A DNA stretch of 64,000 bases from Zea mays (lineage: Eukaryota; Streptophyta; Magnoliopsida; Poales; Poaceae). The position numbers were made by a program, and so were the translations under genes. The notes under the pieces were generated by a model that was not told the origin of the DNA, searched no databases, and saw only the letters and a list, made by a program, of their open reading frames with translations. Shown here one piece after another: positions 20,752 to 32,170 of this stretch. The stretch is taken from assembly GCF_902167145.1 (NCBI RefSeq), contig NC_050099.1, positions 241,998,588 through 242,062,587 on the forward strand. Direction: 5' to 3'. Numbering within the stretch: the first letter of the stretch is position 1; the number at the start of each line of letters is the position of its first letter.

Positions 20752-21955
20752 TGAAAGTTTCCTAGAGGGGGGTGAATAGGCGGAAACTGAAATTTACAAA
20801 CTTTAAGCACAACTACAAGCCGGGGTTAACGTTAAAAATAAAACCGAGTCTGAAAGAGAGGGCGAAAAACAAATCAAGGCAAATGAAGTGGATGACGCGG
20901 TGATTTGTTTTACCAAGGTTCGGTTCTTGCAAACCTACTCCCCGTTGAGGTGGTCACAAAGACCGGGTCTCTTTCAACCCTTTCCCTCTCTCAAACGGTC
21001 ACTTAGACCGAGTGAGCTTTCTCCTTAATCAAACGGGTCACTCAGACCCCTCACAAGGACCACCACAACTTGGTGTCTCTTGCTTTGATTACAAATGTCT
21101 TGAGAACAAGAATGGAGGAGGAAGAAAAGCGATCCAAGCAACAAGAACTCAAATGAACACGAAAATCTCTCTCTCACTAGTCACTAAGTGTTTGGAGTGA
21201 TTTTGGACTTGGGAGAGGGTTTGATCTCTTATTTGTGTTTTGGAGTGAAGTCTAGAGCTCTTGTATTGAATGCAAAATGTTGTAAACTTGGATGCGTTGA
21301 ATAGAGGTGGTTGGCGGTATTTATAGCTCCAACCACCAAAACAGCCGTTGGGGAGGGCTGCTGTCAATGGGCGCACCAGACAGTCTGGTGCACCAGCCAC
21401 GTCACCCAACCATTAGGGTTCTGATGGTTTCGACCGTTGGAGCTCTGACAGCTTGGGGCACCGGACAGTTCGGTGCCGCACTAGACAGGCACTGTTCACT
21501 GTCCGGTGCGCCTTCTAGCGCTGCTCTGACTCTGCGCGAACTGTCCGCGCACTGTAGCGCTTTTGCAGGTGTCTGTTGGAGTCGACCGTTGCGCTGGAGT
21601 CGTTGCTCCGCTGGCACACCGGACAGTCCGGTGACCCATCAGACAGTCCGGTGAATTATAGCGGAGCGCGGCCTCAGAAACCCGAAGGTGAAGAGTTTGA
21701 AGTCGATCCACCCTGGTGCACCGGACACTGTCCGGTGGCACACCGGACAGTCCGGTGCGCCAGACCAGGGTTCTCTTCGGTTTCTTTTGCTCCTTTGTTT
21801 TGAACCCTAACTTAGATCTTTTTATTGGTTTGTGTTGAACCTTTGGCACCTGTAGAACATGTAATCTAGAGCAAACTAGTTAGTCCAATTATTTGTGTTG
21901 GGCATTTCAACCACCAAAATCATTTAGGAAAAGGTTTGACCCTATTTCCCTTTCA
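20752..21955 (-). repeat. Sirevirus 5' LTR (second element)
   Basis: 1,204 bp, plus strand TGAAAGTTTCC...CCCTTTCA; transcription runs on the minus strand, with TATAAATA at 21318-21325 and CACCGGAC palindromes at about 21367-21765. The minus-strand PBS follows at 20736-20751. Confidence 0.85.
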
Positions 21956-22213
21956 AGTCATTATCGTTGTCGTCCTTTGGTGAAGAAGAGGAGGCGTCGT
22001 TGTCGTAGTAGATGATCTTCTTGATGCGCCTCTTCTTCTTCTTCTCGTCCTTCCTCTTGTTGTTCGAGCCTGAGTCGGTGGGCTTATCACATTTTGGCTC
22101 GTCGACGTTGAAGGTCTACTTCTCCTTGTCATTGATCACAATCCCCTTGCCCTTAGGATCCATCTCTTCAACGGTTAGTCCCTTGATGAAGAGAACAACT
22201 CTAATACCAATTG
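21956..22213 (-). pseudogene. gag start of the outer copia element
   Basis: Minus strand ATG at 22163: MDPKGKGIVINDKEK then a stop, followed by a Lys-rich KKKRRIKKIIYYDNDASSS stretch up to the inserted LTR at 21955. A Sirevirus-like gag N-terminus of a different family from the other two here. The PBS (minus ttggtattagag) lies at 22201-22213. The rest of the element is beyond the nested insertion and outside the window. Confidence 0.65.
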
Positions 22214-24294
22214 AGAGCACCCAGAGGGGGTTGAATAGGTGATCCTACAAAAATCAAATCTAAACAAGACAAACTTGGTTTGTGATAAGTGTTAGTGAAA
22301 ACAAAAAAACAAGTTGTTATGAGTAGTGGTGGATAGGAGAAGATAACTCTTCACTTGTTTGTTCCTTGAATATGTGTATTAAACTTAGGAACAACAGTAC
22401 AAGCAAAAATGAGAACTCTTGGAAGACAACAATCGCAATAAAAGAAATGCACAAGAGACATGACAATTTTATTCCGTGGTTCTGCCAATGCCTAATCCAC
22501 GTTGTGGTGACCTCCTTCGGTCAAGGGTTGCACTCAACCCCTCTCAAGTGATCCAAAGATCAAACTTGAGTATCATTGTTTTCTTCCTTATATCAAATAT
22601 CTTTGTGAGGAATCTTCACAAGTTGGAGTCTCTCACGCCTTACACAAATGATCTCAATCAAAGCACAAGAGTAATGAGGGAGTAGAAACACACAAAATAC
22701 CTTAAGTCGCAGCATCAACACACACGAGTTAAGAAAAGAGCGCATGAAACAACACAACGGAGTCATAGCTCAAAGACACGCTCAAATCTCTATCTAATGA
22801 AACAACAGCGTGGTCGTAGAGTCTCGGGGTTGTAGTATGCTCAAAGAATGCTTATGTAGTGCTCCATGGCGCCTAGGGGGTCTTTTATAGCCCGAAGAGA
22901 CCTAGGAGCCGTTGGAGCTCTATTTGGAAGGCCCTGGTTGCCTTCTATTCACGGGTGCACCGGACTGTTCGGTGCACATCGAACACTGCATGGTGCAACA
23001 ACTACGTATGTCCTGATTGGCTGCTTTCTACTTCTGGGGCACCAGACCGTCCGGTGGGTGGCACCGGACAGTCTATTGCAACAGTTGACCGTTGGCTCCG
23101 GCCGACGTATCAACAATCCTTTGGCCGGCTGGCACACTGGATTGTCTGACGCTCCACGCAGACTATTCGGTGATTTATAGCCGACAAAATCTTGGTTTTC
23201 CGGAGAGTGGTATGTTCGACCGGACCGTGCACCGGACTGTCCGGTTGTTGGCACCGGACCGTCCGGTGCTCTACAGAACATCCCAATTGCCCCTTTCTTA
23301 TTTTAATTCTCTTTTGATTCTTTTGACTTGACTTCTCATAGTCCGTAATACTCAGACAAATATGATTAATACACAAAACAATTGACTAAGTGTTTTGTTG
23401 GGGGCCTTCGTCCTCCGAAGGTCCTCAAAAACATGATTTGACAATGTTTTCCAAGTGGATTATGTGAACAGGTACCTTCGGACTCAGAATTACGAACATG
23501 AAGTGCGGTCAGGACGAAGCCTGAACCAGACGAAGGACGGGCTGATTACCAAGCTCCACGAAGGATGGTGCACAGCCGAAGCTGTGCGCAGGGAAGCTTC
23601 GTTGCGATAGCAGAGAGGGGAACCGACTTAAAGATGAAAAGACTACGTGGACCTTGTCAGATTTCCATAAGTCATTGACAAATGTAATGGACATAAATGT
23701 AATTTTACGTAGGCTGCGTCCCGCGTCTATAAATAGATGAACAGTACTCCCGTACTGTTCACGCGGACTTGGCATTTGCTTTTGCGTCACGCTTGTACTT
23801 TTTATCTTCTCTCAGGACCGAAGGTACATTTGTAATTTGAAATCATTTCTATTTTTCCATGTTAATAAAATAGAAATGATTCTATGATGATGCTTATATT
23901 ATATTTCATGCTTTATATGAATCCTTCGTCATTACTTGTTATGTTTACGAAGGTATGTCTCTTATGACCTTCGTCCGAAACTCATTATTTCCCGAAGGGA
24001 CATAATGCTTCGAAGGACGAAGGACTTTAACACTTAACACTTTTTATGTTGCCTTGTTCTTAACTCTTAGCATTTGAGAACAAGTTCCCAACATGTTTAG
24101 AGCATACCTTTTTCACTTGGAACCATGTGGATTTGAGTTATGACCACTTTCAAGTCTTAAAGTGCATTTTTCTTAGTTTGCTTTAACTACATGTACTTAT
24201 TGCTCATACAAGATGATGTTAGTCCAAACATAATGTGTTGAGTATTTAATCACCAGAATTAAATAAAATGGCCCAAGGGCACATTTCCCTTTCA
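22214..24294 (-). repeat. 5' LTR of the outermost copia element, containing a solo LTR
   Basis: Plus-strand TGAGAGCACCC...ACATTTCCCTTTCA. Without the 698-bp solo LTR and its duplication it is about 1.38 kb. It carries CACCGGAC palindromes (about 22958-23275) and a minus-strand TATAAAAG near 22882. This is the rightmost edge of the 24-kb retrotransposon nest. The left LTR is not in the window. Confidence 0.75.
23396..24093 (+). mobile_element. solo LTR (698 bp)
   Basis: TGTTGGGGGCCTTCG...TTCCCAACA flanked by the perfect duplication tgttt (23391-23395, 24094-24098). TATA box tataaata at 23728-23735 sets plus orientation. Same family as 12640-13301 but with recognisable divergence. No internal domain, so formed by LTR-LTR recombination. 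Confidence 0.85.
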
Positions 24295-25346
24295 ACGTGT
24301 CTCAGTGGCACGTTAGGGCTAAGGGCAACAACGACAAATGCCTGGCTTTGGGGATAGGGGCGACAACAATGGGCGTTAAGACCAAGGTTGTGGAGCGGCA
24401 TTGTGTGCTAGGGCCAAGGGCACACGAGGGACATAGGCCCATGGGCCGTGCTCCGTGTTTGTGGATTGTCGATCCTCTGTCTCGTGCTCGTGGAATGCTG
24501 CACGGTCATCGTCATCAATCAAAGACGAAGAAAGGCCAAACGCCTGGACCGGGCGCGAGTGAGATCGGTGGTCTTAGTGTGCCTGATTTAGGGTGTGTCA
24601 TGGCCCAATAGACCCCTAGGGTTCGCTCAGTAGCTCTCCTATCTCGCATCCTATCCTACCTTCTATTTCAATCTTCACTACAAATAGTGACATATACAAT
24701 ATAAAACAATGTTTTTATATGATCATATACACGATCTGCTGGATAAAGTCTTAGCCTTATGGAATGTTTGGTTTCTTAAGTCACTCTCTAAGTTCTAGGG
24801 ACTAAACTTTAGTCTCTAGAATTTTATTTGCGAGGACTTTTTTAGAGAGTGTTTGGTTCTCACATTCTAAACTTTAGTGATTAAAACTTAGTTACTTTTA
24901 GTCTGTACCAGCTTCTTCTTTTCCACGTCGTTTTATCTCTATGAATTGCAGCTGCAGCAGTCCAAACAACCGTCTTTAATCCGAAGCAAACAACCCATCA
25001 AACCATTAAACAATATGACTAAGGCTACGTTTGGTTACTACAAATTATAGAATCTACAACCTACACATTTAGCACTTGATTCTCAAATTTTGTTTCTTTG
25101 CACACAAAAATCCGAGGTACATAATGAGGCAACACGACCTAAAGAATGTCCTCTCCTCTAAATAGAAATTTTAGGTATTAAATTTAGTTATGTTTGTAAG
25201 CAACCTAGATTTTAAAAACTGGTTTTTATCATTTAACTAAAAGAGACCAGTTTCTTAGTTTTTAAAAAACCGATAATTAATTTTTATAAACTAAGTCATA
25301 AACCGGTATGTTTAGATGTTCCTCAATTTTCATAAAAAGTTGTTTC
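24295..25346. other. intergenic, no gene recognised
   Basis: GC-rich low-complexity DNA to about 24660, then AT-rich. Around 24757-24910 and 25065-25340 there are phrases such as aatgtttggtttc, gagtgtttggttctc and ctacgtttggttac, common in grass MITE ends, so decayed MITEs are likely, but I cannot fix ends or duplications. The 104-codon open frame at 24297-24611 shows no known motif. Confidence 0.4.
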
Positions 25347-26084
25347 TTAGGATATGTTTGATTCCCTGGCCCAGTGCACGGCCAGGCCCATTTGAATCAA
25401 CAGCGCCATGTTTGGTTGCCTGGCCTAGCTTGGGGGCCTGGCTGAGATGAGCCCAACGCAATATTGTGGCCAGGCCCGATTGGAACGCAGATATCTCCCT
25501 TCGCGATTGAGCCTGGCCGCCGCGGTCTAGGGTTCGCAGTCTCTCCTCTCGCGACTCGCCGCCGCCGCGGCTCTCGCTCTCGCCTCTCGGGTTCACTCGC
25601 AGCCGCCGTGCTCCCTCGCCGTCGTCATCTCTCTCGACCCGTGGTGACAACACCGCGCCCGCGGACGAGCTCGATCTGCTTCTCTGTAGAGAAGCTTCGC
25701 TCTCGCCTCTCGGGTTCATCTGTTTCGCTGTCGGCGACGAGAGGTTAGCCCCTTTCTTGGCTGCTCATCTACTTTCATCTGCTTTGTCTTCTCATTTGAT
25801 TTCATTTGCTTCGCAAGGATCGCTCTTCTACGACCTCGATCGGTTCTCAGCTACGAGTGAACCCTAGCTGTGTGGTCTCCCTCTTCTCAGGTTTGATCGC
25901 TCTCCTACGACCTCGATCTGTTCTCAGCTGCGAGTGAACCCTAGCTGATCTGTTCTCAGGTTTAGGGTTTAGGTCTGATTGTTAACTGATTCTAGATCTG
26001 CTTTTCATTACTGATCTGATTAGTTTTTCATCTGCTTTGTCTTCTCATTCTAGATCTGATTAGTTTCATATTAGTATATAACTG

Positions 26085-26540
26085 ATTGTTGGTGGATATA
26101 TGATTGGTCCATGTTTGGATGAAAAACTTGCATCTTTTCATTACTGATCTGCTTAACTGAACTTAACTGACCTGAACTTAACTGAATTTAACTGAAAAAC
26201 CTGCATAGTTTTTAGTGATGTACTTTCATATTAGTATATAACTGATTGTTGGTGGATATCTAATTGGTCCATGTTTTGGATGAAAAACTTGCATCTTTTC
26301 ATTACTGATCTGCTTAACTGAACTTAACTGACCTGAACTTAACTGAAAAACCTGCATAGTTTTTCAGTGATGTACTTTCATATTAGTATATAACCGATTG
26401 TTGGTGGATATCTGATTGGTCCATCTTTCAATTTTCAGTTAAGCCATCTTTCATGTTGATGAACTACCTGCATAGTTTCAATTTTCATGTTGATGAACTA
26501 CCTGCATAGTTTCAATTTTCAGTTAAGCCATCTTTCAATA
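26085..26540. repeat. tandem and dispersed repeats, PIF 5' region
   Basis: Three copies of a roughly 150-bp unit, recognisable by tagtatataactgattgttggtgg (starting near 26085, 26235 and 26380) with aacttaactgacctgaactt between them, then two copies of a shorter atgttgatgaactacctgcatagtttcaattttca unit (about 26450-26520). Non-coding. Confidence 0.75.
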
Positions 26541-26949
26541 TTACTATCTATTTGGTCCATGTTTTGCCATGTTTATTTATTGACTTAACTAAATTTAACA
26601 TGTTTGTCATGTTTGTCTTGTTTAATTTAATGGATTATGCAACTAGCATAATCTGTCTATTATATTAAGTAGCTAGTTGTTCCTCTTTTCTTCTCCCCCT
26701 GTTACCTTCATCTATTCCTATTTCCTCTTCCCTTACAACAATCTTACATTTGTTCATCCTTTCTTCTCCCCCTCTGTAGCTTCTTGTCTTGTTTAATTTA
26801 ATGGATTAATGCATTATATTATGTAGCTACCTCCATAACTATCTTCTTTTTATACTATGCAGGTAGTTAATGCATTATATTATGCTGCTACCTCCATAAC
26901 TTTCTTCTTTTATTCTGATCATTTTTCAATGATGAAATTATTTAAAGTC

Positions 26950-27250
26950 TGAGCTTAGGACCAGATTTCAGTGATGTTTTTTTCAATCTGAGCAGACCAC
27001 AATTTTTCAGTGATTTTTTTTTCAATCTGAGCATACCACAATTTTTCAGTGATGTTTTTTTTTCAATCTGAGCAGACCACAATTTTTCAGTGATGTTTTT
27101 TGGTTCAATCTGAGCAGATCTCAATTTCTCAGTGATGTTTTTTTAATCTGAGCAGAGTACAATTTTTCAGTGATGTTACCAAGCCAGTTTGGAGGAACAT
27201 CATTAGATGTGGCAACCCTGGCTTGTTTTTTTCAGTCTGAGCAGAGTACA
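26950..27250. repeat. minisatellite, about 45-bp units, PIF 5' region
   Basis: Six to seven copies of cagtgatgttttttttcaatctgagcagaccacaattttt with small changes, ending just before the transposase start at 27289. The core cagtgatgtttttt recurs downstream of the transposase at 28478-28675. Confidence 0.8.
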
Positions 27251-27288
27251 ATTGTTTCTCATTCAACAATTTTTCCCTTTATTCAGAT

Positions 27289-28462
27289 ATGTTGGGTCCA
27301 AATCGTCATTTGTTGAAGTTGAGAGCATCGGCATTGGTTGTTGCTATATCTTGTTGGTTGTTTGCATGCCTTAGGCGTAGAATCTTTCATCCTCGTGTCA
27401 CATATGGTCCAATGTTTCAAAGGGACATTGAGAGGCAGGCAAATCTTAGATTTTTCTATGAATCTGATGACATCCAATGTGTGGAGCTGCTTAGAATGTC
27501 TAAGGTCCCTTTCTTTGAGCTTTGTGGTTTGTTTCGGTCTCGACACTTGCTAAGGGATAGTATTCACAGTTCTGTAGAAGAACAAGTTGCAATGTTTCTA
27601 CATGTTGTTGGTCATAATCAAAGGTTTAGGGTTCTCAAATTCACCTTCCGAAGATCTACTGAGACTATTAGTAGATATTTTCACGAGGTGTTAAGTGCAA
27701 TTGGTGAGCTACGCAGTGAGATGACCACCCCTCCTTCCACCTCTGTCCATCCCAAAATTCATGTTAGTAGAAGATGGTACCCATACTTCAAGGTACTTTC
27801 CATTCCATTTAGGATTGCGCATTAACCATTTAATTGAAATATGTTAGTATTGTCTTTGTTTTAATCATTTTAACTTAAACATTTAGGATTGCGTTGGTGC
27901 CATTGATGGCACACATGTATTGGCTAGGGTTCCTAGTTCAATGAGAGCAGCCTTCATGGATAGAAAGCACACAACGACACAAAATGTTCTAGCAGCTGTT
28001 GATTTTGATTTGAGATTTATCTATGTTCTTGCTGGCTGGGAAGGTTCAGCTCATGATGCCTTGATTCTATCGGATGCATTGGAAAGATCTGATGGCCTCA
28101 TTGTGCCACCAGGTAATTCCATAACATGTTTGAATATGCTTTTAAATTACTTCATAATCAAACTAACTAGAATCTTGAAGAATAGATTCAAGATTCTATA
28201 CAACAAGCCTTTTCATCCATATCCGACACAAGTTAAGCTTGTGTTAGCATGCACCATCCTTCACAACTGGATTCTTAGATATGGGCTGGATTCACATTTT
28301 CCTTCAGAAAACACTTGGGCTCCAAACATTGCCAATGTGGAAGGTGCCATTGATGTAGTTCATGATAACCAAACTTGGACCCAACAAAGAGATGCTATAT
28401 CAACTCAAATGTGGCAGCATAGGGGTCTAGCCGTGTGTAATTTCTTTGTGATTTTCTTCTAA
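27289..28462 (+). pseudogene. PIF/Harbinger (HARBI1-like) transposase, internally deleted
   Basis: Exon 1 (27289-27792) encodes the N-terminal region (ATGTTGGGTCCAAATCG start; FELCGLFRSRHLLRDSIHSS). A 94-bp GT-AG intron (27793-27886) is followed by exon 2 with the first two catalytic residues in DCVGAIDGTHVLARVP and GWEGSAHDALILSDALE. After LIVPPG at 28112 the sequence passes into intron-like DNA (gtaattcc...ctaactag) and resumes at LKNRFKILYNKPFHPYPTQ. The segment that should hold the DAGY motif and the third catalytic residue (VERAFG) is missing. The reading ends in MWQHRG and a short tail. It is therefore a catalytically dead DDE transposase, lying just upstream of its usual Myb-like partner. 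Confidence 0.8.
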
Positions 28463-28720
28463 GAAACATTGTACTCTGCAGTGATGTTTTTTGTTATCGG
28501 CCTTACAATCTGAGAAACATTGTACTCTGCAGTGATGTTTTTTTGTGGAACTTAATTATTTTTATATGCTGAGAGAAATTGTGATCTACAGTGATGTTTT
28601 ATGTTTGTTGTCTTGAAACTGTATCATTTTTTATATGCTGAGAGAAATTGTGATCTGGAGTGATGTTTTTTGTACTTCCTGCTTTGAAGCTTAATTATTT
28701 TTATATGCTGAGAAAACTGG
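28463..28720. repeat. minisatellite between transposase and Myb-like ORF
   Basis: Four imperfect copies, about 55-65 bp each, of ctgagagaaattgtgatctgcagtgatgttttttgt. It shares the cagtgatgtttttt core with the array at 26950-27250, so both spacers evolved from the same unit. Confidence 0.7.
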
Positions 28721-28780
28721 TCCTATGCTATGATGCCATTTCATTACCTCTTCTTATGTCTTATCAATTGTATATAGACT

Positions 28781-29665
28781 ATGGAAGTTGAGCAAGTTGC
28801 TACTGGTAGTACCTCAAGGACTGCCATGCGCTGGACCCCTGTGATGTCAGCCTATATCCTGAGGAAGTTTGCAGACTTGGTTGGGCAAGGAGTAAAAACG
28901 GATAAAGGGTTCAAGGAGGTCCATGTCAACTCTGTTGCCAAGGCACTGACTGAATTCAGTGGCCAAGAAGTCACATGCACCCAAGTCTACAATCATTTGA
29001 GGAAGTGGCGTAAAAAATGGATATTGGTTGGTAGGCTCAAGGACCTAAGCGGTGCTCATTGGGATGAAAATACATTCACAATCATCCTTGATGATGAACA
29101 CCTGCTGGGCCATACAAAAGACAACCCAAAGGATGCTGAATTCCTCAATGTGCCAATTGAAAACTATGTGCAGATGCAAATTATATTTGGAGCTGGGCAG
29201 GCTACTGGCAAGTATGCCATGGCCTCAAATGAGCCCCTTGGCACCATCTCGGATATCACTGAAGGTGCTGGTGCATCTGAAGAACCATGTCTTGTTGGTA
29301 CTGGTGCTACTGCCTCTGGTTCTGCTGGTGCCAGCCCTTCTCATAGTGGTGCTGGTGCTGGTAGTTCCTATGGATCAAATGGAAATAAAAGGAGACTCAG
29401 TGATGAAGAGCTTGGGATTATGACAGGACTTACTGGAGCTGTGAACAAATTGGCTGAAGCTGTCCAAGCACCTGTTGTAGTCCAGACCACAGATGTCCAC
29501 CCTGATCTATATCAAATTTGCATGAGTATTCCAGGTTTCACTGATGAGGAGTTGATGACTTGCCTTACCTACCTATTGGACAGCAAAAGGCAAGGTGATG
29601 GCTTTGTGAAGATGGAGCCTAAACACCATGTGCTTTGGCTAAGGCAGCACCTTGCAAAGATTTGA
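28781..29665 (+). CDS. Myb/SANT-like DNA-binding protein, PIF/Harbinger second ORF
   Basis: A 294-aa open frame in one exon. Residues about 17-125 form a Myb/SANT-like domain of the plant type found in PIF/Harbinger partners: RWTPVMSAYILRKFADLVGQ, QEVTCTQVYNHLRKWRKKW and LSGAHWDENTFTIILDDEH. A Gly/Ser/Ala-rich linker follows (about 165-205), then KRRLSDEELGIMTGLTGAVN and a conserved C-terminal helix region ending WLRQHLAKI. In this superfamily such proteins bind the transposon ends and help move the transposase to the nucleus. The frame has no stops and the ATG is the first in frame after a stop, so it may still be expressible although its transposase is broken. Confidence 0.8.
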   Translation: MEVEQVATGSTSRTAMRWTPVMSAYILRKFADLVGQGVKTDKGFKEVHVNSVAKALTEFSGQEVTCTQVYNHLRKWRKKWILVGRLKDLSGAHWDENTFTIILDDEHLLGHTKDNPKDAEFLNVPIENYVQMQIIFGAGQATGKYAMASNEPLGTISDITEGAGASEEPCLVGTGATASGSAGASPSHSGAGAGSSYGSNGNKRRLSDEELGIMTGLTGAVNKLAEAVQAPVVVQTTDVHPDLYQICMSIPGFTDEELMTCLTYLLDSKRQGDGFVKMEPKHHVLWLRQHLAKI

Positions 29666-30042
29666 GCAGACCAGTCCTATGTCTATGATGCCTAATACCT
29701 TGCTCGATGCGTAGTACTTTGATATACGCCTAATACTTTGCTCTGTGCCTATGACACTGAATCTGGAACTGTGGATGATAATTAATAATTCCGAGACTTT
29801 TCTACCGGTCTATGATGATTTTATATTGAACTGTTGCCTTTACTTGCCTATGATGATATGTTTTATAATGATGATCAATCAAGGGAGTATGACTTGTTGC
29901 TTTGTTTTCCTTGCTCATTTTGTGAATTTTGCCTATGATGAAATATGTTTGACTGATGACCATTCATGGTAGGTCGACTTACTGCTTTGTTTTCCTTGCT
30001 CTTGGTTTTATTTTGGGTCAGGCAACCAAACATACTCTATCC

Positions 30043-31440
30043 TTTAATCTGATTTCTCCATCTGCCCTATGTTTTCCCATGTATGGTCAAATGAGGTGTT
30101 TATTCATACAAATCTGAGGCAATTTATTGTATTTACTCTCATGGGTTGATCAAGTGATTGTAATTGATAATAATTTCTGAGGCAAATTACTCTCATGAGT
30201 TTCTGTTTATGTTTGTTGGTCTGCATACTCTCATGATTTATGTTTATGTTTACTGGGTCAATTCCTGATCTGGGCAGTCCAACCATTTCTGTTTAAAGGA
30301 GAACAAAACAATGTGTTTCTGTTTAAAGGAGAACAAAGCAATGTGTAAACAAATTTCTGTTTAAAGGAGAACAAAACAATGTGTAATTACTGGGTCTTTT
30401 TATGGGCAGTGGTGTTTCTGTTGATCTAGGCAGTGGTGTTTCTGTTGATCTGGGCAGTGAAATAAATTGTTTCTGTTTACTGGGCAGTTGGCACTGAATT
30501 TCTGTTTAATGCATACTCTCATGATTTCTGTTTATGTTTACTGGGTCAATTCCTAATCTGGGCAGTCCAACCATTTCTGTTTACTGGGCAGTTGACACTG
30601 AATTTTTGTTTAATGCATACTCTCATGATTTCTGTTTATGTTTACTGGGTCAATTCCTGATCTGGACAGTCCAACCATTTCTGTTTACTGGGCAGTTGGC
30701 ACTGAATTTCTGTTTAATGCATATTCTCATGATTTCTGTTTATGTTTACTGGGTCAATTCCTGATCTGGGCAGTCCAACCATTTCTGTTTAAAGGAGAAC
30801 AAAACAATGTGTTTCTGTTTAAAGGAGAACAAAACAATATGTAAACAAATTTCTGTTTAAAGGAGAACAAAACAATGTGTAATTACTGGTTCTTTTTCTG
30901 GGGAGTGGTGTTTCTATTGATCTGGGCAGTGGTGTTTCTGTTGATCTGGGTAGTGAAATAAATTGTTTCTGTTTACTGGGCAGTTGGCACTGAATTTCTG
31001 TTTAATGCGCTATTGAGTCAGTTTCAGTTAATGTAATTCTGAGGCAAAGAATAAAAGAACCCACTCCCCATGTATGGTCAAAAGTTGGGTTCTTTTCCTT
31101 CTGTTTATGTTCTTTCTTCTCTTCTCAAGTTGTTTTTGTTTATGAGAAATCACTGTTTATGTTCTTCTCTTCTCTTCTCTTCTCTTCTCATTAAATCACT
31201 GTTTACGAGAAATCACTGTTTTCTGTTTATGTTTCTGATTATTTGAAAATCATTTCAAATGATTGTATTACAAAGGATCTGTAGTAATTTATTTCAATTT
31301 ATGTTTATGTAAGTTGCTCCTACTGTACAGAGGTATTATTCAAAATCTGTTGTAATCTATGAGTGTAAATCATATTTAGATGTAATTAATTCAATTTATG
31401 GGTCAAAATCATATTTTTAGTTAAATCTGTTGTAATTACT
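30043..31440. repeat. minisatellite-rich non-coding region with a 104-bp tandem repeat
   Basis: Three exact-period copies of a 104-bp unit start at 30541, 30645 and 30749 (ctgggtcaattcctgatctggg...); partial copies lie at about 30255 and 30960. Between and around them are repeats of tttctgtttaaaggagaacaaaacaatgtg (30290-30380, 30783-30885) and of gttgatctgggcagtggtgttt. No coding capacity. The T-rich, repeat-laden style resembles 26000-27280, supporting membership in the same PIF element. Confidence 0.7.
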
Positions 31441-31499
31441 TCTTGTTAAAAGACACTAGGAATTGGAGGTCTGTCCGCGCTTCACGGGACTTTGTCCAT

Positions 31500-32170
31500 C
31501 TCGGCACTGACGCGTGTACGAATACGTCGGACTCAAAATTTTCCATTCATCTGGAGAGAGCAGACCGCGCATTGTGTCCGCCTTCCGCGCGTTTCATGGA
31601 GGCGGAGGCTCTCCCTCTCCACTCCACTACACTCTGCAATCCAGAGGGCAGCTCCCTAACATACTCACCATCCTCGCACCACCGCCGCTCGACGGAGCTA
31701 GGCTCGCCACCGCTCCACAGCAAGGTGTCCGTACCCATCGTGGTCAACTCTATCTCCGTCTCCTCTCCCCATACGAGCTCGCCAGATCCCCTCTGTCTCC
31801 ACCACCGTGGTCGGCCCCCGCTCGCCTCCTCCGTCGACCTCGTCCGCTAGCTCCCTTCCTCCTCGCCGCTACCGCCGTCAGCCACGACCCCCCCTCCGGC
31901 CCCTTCGTCTCTCACATCCACCTTCTCCCCTTCTCCGACCCCGTCTTCCGGCTCGCCTCCGTCCTGCTCCCGTTCGCGAGCGAGAGGGTAGCTCCCTCGT
32001 ATGCTCCCGTCCATGCGCCGCCGCTCGGCAGCATTTATTAAAAAATGAAATGATGACGCCGCCGAGTAAACACCCTAGAACCTGCCAGAGAGGTAGGCGC
32101 TGCCGCCGCCGACAGCGACTCTGCGGCTTCCGCTGCACTCTCCGACGATAACCGCTTTTCCAGGTAAAAA
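31500..32170. other. GC-rich segment in the Helitron, unidentified
   Basis: CpG-rich DNA with overlapping open frames on both strands; none shows a family motif. A possible splice donor follows a codon-like stretch at about 32160 (ttttccag then gtaaaaaaag), so this could be a captured first exon or promoter. No function assigned. Confidence 0.35.

Larger units (their letters stand above)
1..21955 (-). mobile_element. Sirevirus (Ty1-copia) element, partial, host of a gypsy and a hAT insertion
   Basis: This is the 5' portion of an Opie/Ji-like Sirevirus on the minus strand. Its 5' LTR is at 20752-21955, the primer-binding site lies just inside it (minus strand TTGGTATCGGAGCCCGG), and gag starts at 20703. 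The body is split by a hAT-like element (19680-20484) and a gypsy element (1261-19424), then continues at 1-1260 and leaves the window in the gag coiled-coil region, so pol and the 3' LTR are not seen. It sits in the gag of another copia whose LTR is at 22214-24294. Assignment to Sireviruses rests on the gag sequence and the palindrome-rich LTR; the exact family is not determined. Confidence 0.8.

Noticed and set aside
24297..24611. 104-codon plus-strand frame as a gene
   Set aside because: No motif, biased composition, next to an LTR edge.
30014..30042. Definite right end of the PIF element
   Set aside because: Inverted match is weaker, needs a gap, and lacks a clean TTA duplication; kept as an alternative only.
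31443..32151. Three overlapping GC-rich open frames in the Helitron
   Set aside because: Open on several frames at once because of CpG-rich sequence; no family wording in any of them.
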